From Chitinophaga tropicalis (GTDB taxonomy: Bacteria > Bacteroidota > Bacteroidia > Chitinophagales > Chitinophagaceae): a stretch of DNA of 64,000 nucleotides. The DNA is taken from the NCBI RefSeq assembly GCF_009758205.1, contig NZ_WRXN01000018.1, forward strand, positions 1 through 64,000, given 5' to 3'. Positions 61,312 to 64,000 of the stretch are shown here, piece after piece. Numbering within the stretch: the stretch's first letter is position 1; each line of letters starts with the position of its first letter. The notes below the pieces were generated by a model, which had not been told where the DNA came from, did no database searches, and saw only the letters and a list, made by a program, of their open reading frames with translations. The translations under genes were made by a program, and so were the position numbers.

Positions 61312-64000
61312 TCAGTTTGCTTTATACAGGGAAATCCCTTTATTATTTATGCCTATCATAATACATTGACTACCGCCAATGTCTATTCCTGCTGCAGATT
61401 TTACATCTCCTTTTACACAAAGACCGGAGGCAGGCTGATCTACATAAGTGAACCCGCCTTTACCATCTCCCTTCAGCAGACAGCCATAACCGGCATCGAA
61501 GCTACCCAGCTTAAGGCGGTTATCGCAATGGTTATCAAACAGCAGGAGGTCTGTTTTACCGTCTTTATCATAATCGCCCGGGAGGATCTTTGATACAAGG
61601 GAGAATTGCGCCTGTACGGGCAGCTCTGCCGGCACAAAACGACCATTACGGTTCAGGAACAGGCATGTTCTTGTTTCATTTACAGTGAGCTTACCGGCCT
61701 GTTTCAGTTCTTCTGCAGAGAAGATATCTTTCATGGTTGCATTGGAGTAATTGCGGTAGCTGCTGAATTTCCGGCGCATGGGATAGATCTGGTCATTCAG
61801 TTCATCACGGCTTACAAAAGGATAACTCACCCCGTCAATGTAGAAGTTCAGGAAAGGATCTATGGAACCGTTCTTGTCAAAGTCTGCGTAGTACAATTCT
61901 ACCGGTTCTTTTTCTGAAGCATGGAGCTGGGTGTTCAGTCCCAGGTTGCCGGCTATAAGATCTTCATTCCCGTCTCCATCCACATCTGCCATTGACATAC
62001 CGAACCAGAAGCCCTTGGGTTGCTGTTCAAAGTATTTGCCGGTAGCGTCTTCAAATCCGCCGGCTTTGTTGGCAAAGACTGTTACTGACATGAACTCTCC
62101 GCATATCAGCAGGTCTTTTCTGCCGTCTTTATCGAGGTCTGTCCACAGTGCATCTGTTACCATTCCTATTGCGGCAAAAGGTATGGCAGCTGGGGTAAAC
62201 TGGCCTTTACCGTTGTTCACCAGCAGGTAAGAGGCAGGTGCTGTGGGATACTGGCCGGGCACTACCCTTCCGCCTACAAAGACATCTATGTCACCGTCAT
62301 TGTCATAGTCGCACGGACGTACACATCCCTTACTGCTGGCGCTTACATTAGGCAGGGCATCTTTTGCGGGGGTAAAGTTGCCTTTACCGTTATTGATGTA
62401 TAGTTCATCCTGCAGAACGGGAGTATTGGGATCATAGAGGTTATATCCTCCTTTAGCTACATAGAGATCGGGAGCGCCATCGCCGTTGGCATCAAAAAAT
62501 GTGGCAGCGGCTACTCCGGAGGCATCGTCGGCGCCGTTGGTGACTTTGGTACCCATTACAAACTTTCCACCGGCCTGCTGGAGGTATATTCTGCCAGGTT
62601 GTTCATTGTTACCTGCAAGGTAAATATCTTCCAATCCGTCTTTATTCACGTCTGCTTTTGCAAAGATGGGCCCTGTCTGTGAATACATGAACATCATCAG
62701 CGGTTGTCTTTTAAAGTCGTTCTGTGGCTGTTCTGTATATTTTAAAGTAGTTAACAGGTTGTTTTCATTGCTGAAAAGTGTGTGAACAGCGGGTGTTGCA
62801 GGCAGGGGTGCATCCGGGGCATAGGAGACTGTCAACAGCTGGTTGGCAGTTACGTTTGTCATATGCTGCACTTTACTATCCGGCCAGACGATCTTAACAG
62901 AATCTGCCTGTGTTGATGTACCTAGTCCAAACTGTAACTGTGTGCTGACAGCGGAGAGATATCCGCGGCTGGGATTTACTTCCTGGTACTGCATGATGCC
63001 ATTGCCGTAGACATATACTTTTGCTCCTATGCCGTTGGTGTTGGCCCCCTGCCCTTTCAGCTTAACGGCCAGGTAGGATGTTTTATCTCTTTCACGGCTC
63101 ATATTCCTGTATATACCCGCTTCTTCATTGATCTTGTTGATGACGAGGTCGAGATCTCCGTCATTATCAAGGTCTGCATATACTGCTCCGCTGGAAATGC
63201 CGGAGGCGTCTATGCCCCAGTCATGTTGCATATTGGCAAATGTGAGGTTGTGATTATTCCGGAAGATATAATTGTTCAATGCAGTGGAGGGCATGGCAGA
63301 GATGAGGTCCATGAGCATTACGGGTTCCCTGTCTATTGCCTTTTTCACTTTGTAATCTCCCCAGTAACGCAGGAAGTCTTTGTTGGTATAGTCCCGCAGG
63401 TAGCCGTTGGTAATGAAGAGGTCTTTGTATCCGTCGTTATCAAAGTCTGCTATCAACGGTGTCCAGCTCCAGTCGGTATTTGATACGCCAGCCAGCTGTC
63501 CTATTTCGCTGAAAGTACCGTCGCCGTTATTCAGCTGAAGCATGTTGCGCATGTATTGTTTGTAGAGGTCCTGCGACTGCATCAGCTCAAAGGATTCGTA
63601 ATTTTCCTGCAGTTGCAGGAGTTTCTGACGTTGATTGTCTTCCGGCAGCATGTCTAAAGTCATCACGTCCGGCAGGCCATCGTTGTTATAGTCGGCTATA
63701 TCCACCCCCATGGAGAAGTGGGAAAGGTGCCCGAAGCAGTTCCGTGCATCTTCGGTGAATGTGCCGTTATGGTTGTTGATGTAGAGGTAATCTCTTTCGT
63801 TGTAATCGTTCGTTACATAAAGGTCCTGCCAGCCGTCTTTGTTCACGTCGGCAACGGCTACGCCCAGGCCGAAAGTAAGAGGATTCTGAATGATCCCTGC
63901 CTGCCTGGATACTTCTGTAAAGTGTTGGTTGTCGTTACGGTATAGTTTATTGCCTGCCAGTGAATCTGTTTCATTGCGGAACCTGGCAAACTCCATATTG
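61312..64000 (-). CDS. VCBS/FG-GAP repeat protein with UnbV (ASPIC) domain, N-terminus outside the window
   Basis: At least 894 residues are visible, and the frame stays open to the window edge. The ATG at 63996 is in the middle of the first repeat, so the true start lies beyond 64000. Calcium-type DxDxDG repeats recur throughout (DVNKDGWQDLYVTND, DFDNDGYKDLFITNG, DLDNDGDLDLVINK, YDNDGDIDVFVGG). An ASPIC/UnbV segment sits at about 315-395 (GIGAKVYVYGNGIMQYQEVN, then SRGYLSA). Proteins of this CRTAC1-like type are secreted beta-propellers of about 1,100 residues, often near SusCD pairs. It is co-transcribed with the haloperoxidase-like gene. Function unknown. Confidence 0.85.
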   Translation of the reverse strand, partial: NMEFARFRNETDSLAGNKLYRNDNQHFTEVSRQAGIIQNPLTFGLGVAVADVNKDGWQDLYVTNDYNERDYLYINNHNGTFTEDARNCFGHLSHFSMGVDIADYNNDGLPDVMTLDMLPEDNQRQKLLQLQENYESFELMQSQDLYKQYMRNMLQLNNGDGTFSEIGQLAGVSNTDWSWTPLIADFDNDGYKDLFITNGYLRDYTNKDFLRYWGDYKVKKAIDREPVMLMDLISAMPSTALNNYIFRNNHNLTFANMQHDWGIDASGISSGAVYADLDNDGDLDLVINKINEEAGIYRNMSRERDKTSYLAVKLKGQGANTNGIGAKVYVYGNGIMQYQEVNPSRGYLSAVSTQLQFGLGTSTQADSVKIVWPDSKVQHMTNVTANQLLTVSYAPDAPLPATPAVHTLFSNENNLLTTLKYTEQPQNDFKRQPLMMFMYSQTGPIFAKADVNKDGLEDIYLAGNNEQPGRIYLQQAGGKFVMGTKVTNGADDASGVAAATFFDANGDGAPDLYVAKGGYNLYDPNTPVLQDELYINNGKGNFTPAKDALPNVSASSKGCVRPCDYDNDGDIDVFVGGRVVPGQYPTAPASYLLVNNGKGQFTPAAIPFAAIGMVTDALWTDLDKDGRKDLLICGEFMSVTVFANKAGGFEDATGKYFEQQPKGFWFGMSMADVDGDGNEDLIAGNLGLNTQLHASEKEPVELYYADFDKNGSIDPFLNFYIDGVSYPFVSRDELNDQIYPMRRKFSSYRNYSNATMKDIFSAEELKQAGKLTVNETRTCLFLNRNGRFVPAELPVQAQFSLVSKILPGDYDKDGKTDLLLFDNHCDNRLKLGSFDAGYGCLLKGDGKGGFTYVDQPASGLCVKGDVKSAAGIDIGGSQCIMIGINNKGISLYKAN

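Overview
The window looks like a chromosome segment of a Bacteroidota member, most likely Chitinophagaceae (Chitinophaga-like). The signs are two SusC/SusD pairs, a hybrid two-component system, a polysaccharide lyase ending in a type IX secretion sorting domain, TonB-linked beta-barrels, and promoters of the TTG-N(17-21)-TAnnTTTG type. No tRNA, rRNA or CRISPR array was seen.

Region 1 (1-1.2 kb) is decayed: the edge of an IS256-like element, a membrane-protein gene it cut off, and a second broken gene. Region 2 (1.2-9.8 kb) is a small polysaccharide utilisation locus (PUL): SusC, SusD, a secreted GH2 enzyme and an AraC regulator. Region 3 (9.8-19.6 kb) holds a class C beta-lactamase-like serine hydrolase, a secreted amidohydrolase, a SWIM zinc-finger protein, a secreted degenerate Nudix-like protein, an unusual AsmA-like/GT51 transglycosylase and an outer-membrane receptor.

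Region 4 (19.7-29.0 kb) is the most unusual. It has a cytoplasmic NodB-type deacetylase, a UDP-GlcNAc 2-epimerase, a methyltransferase, a GT4 glycosyltransferase with a PqqD-like C-terminal extension, a GT2 glycosyltransferase, an unrecognised 542-residue protein, a 55-residue Cys-rich peptide (CC-x3-CC near its C-terminus) followed by a terminator, and an ABC exporter. The peptide and exporter genes have matching promoters. I read this as a candidate glycosylated-peptide (RiPP-like) locus of undescribed type. That is inference.

Region 5 (29.1-43.9 kb) is a coherent PUL for a uronic-acid polysaccharide such as hyaluronan or chondroitin: PL8 lyase, hybrid two-component sensor, SusC, a SusD with an inserted glycine-rich domain, a DUF5017 lipoprotein and a GH88 unsaturated glucuronyl hydrolase.

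Region 6 (44-50.2 kb) has housekeeping and small-membrane-protein genes, including a SatD-DUF3307 pair under three palindromes set exactly 28 bp apart. Region 7 (50.3-60 kb) has small-molecule metabolism genes with LysR and Crp-type regulators. Region 8 (60-64 kb) has a vanadium-type haloperoxidase/PAP2 protein and a VCBS/UnbV repeat protein cut by the window end.

A family of dispersed hairpin repeats lies in at least eight intergenic gaps (15.4, 26.9, 36.1-36.4, 43.9, 50.3, 52.3, 53.5, 57.7 kb). Stem sequences differ between copies while both arms change together, the loop is constant (GCC-TTC/TGC-GGC), and a conserved GGCCTGCGGCCGGCT module usually follows.
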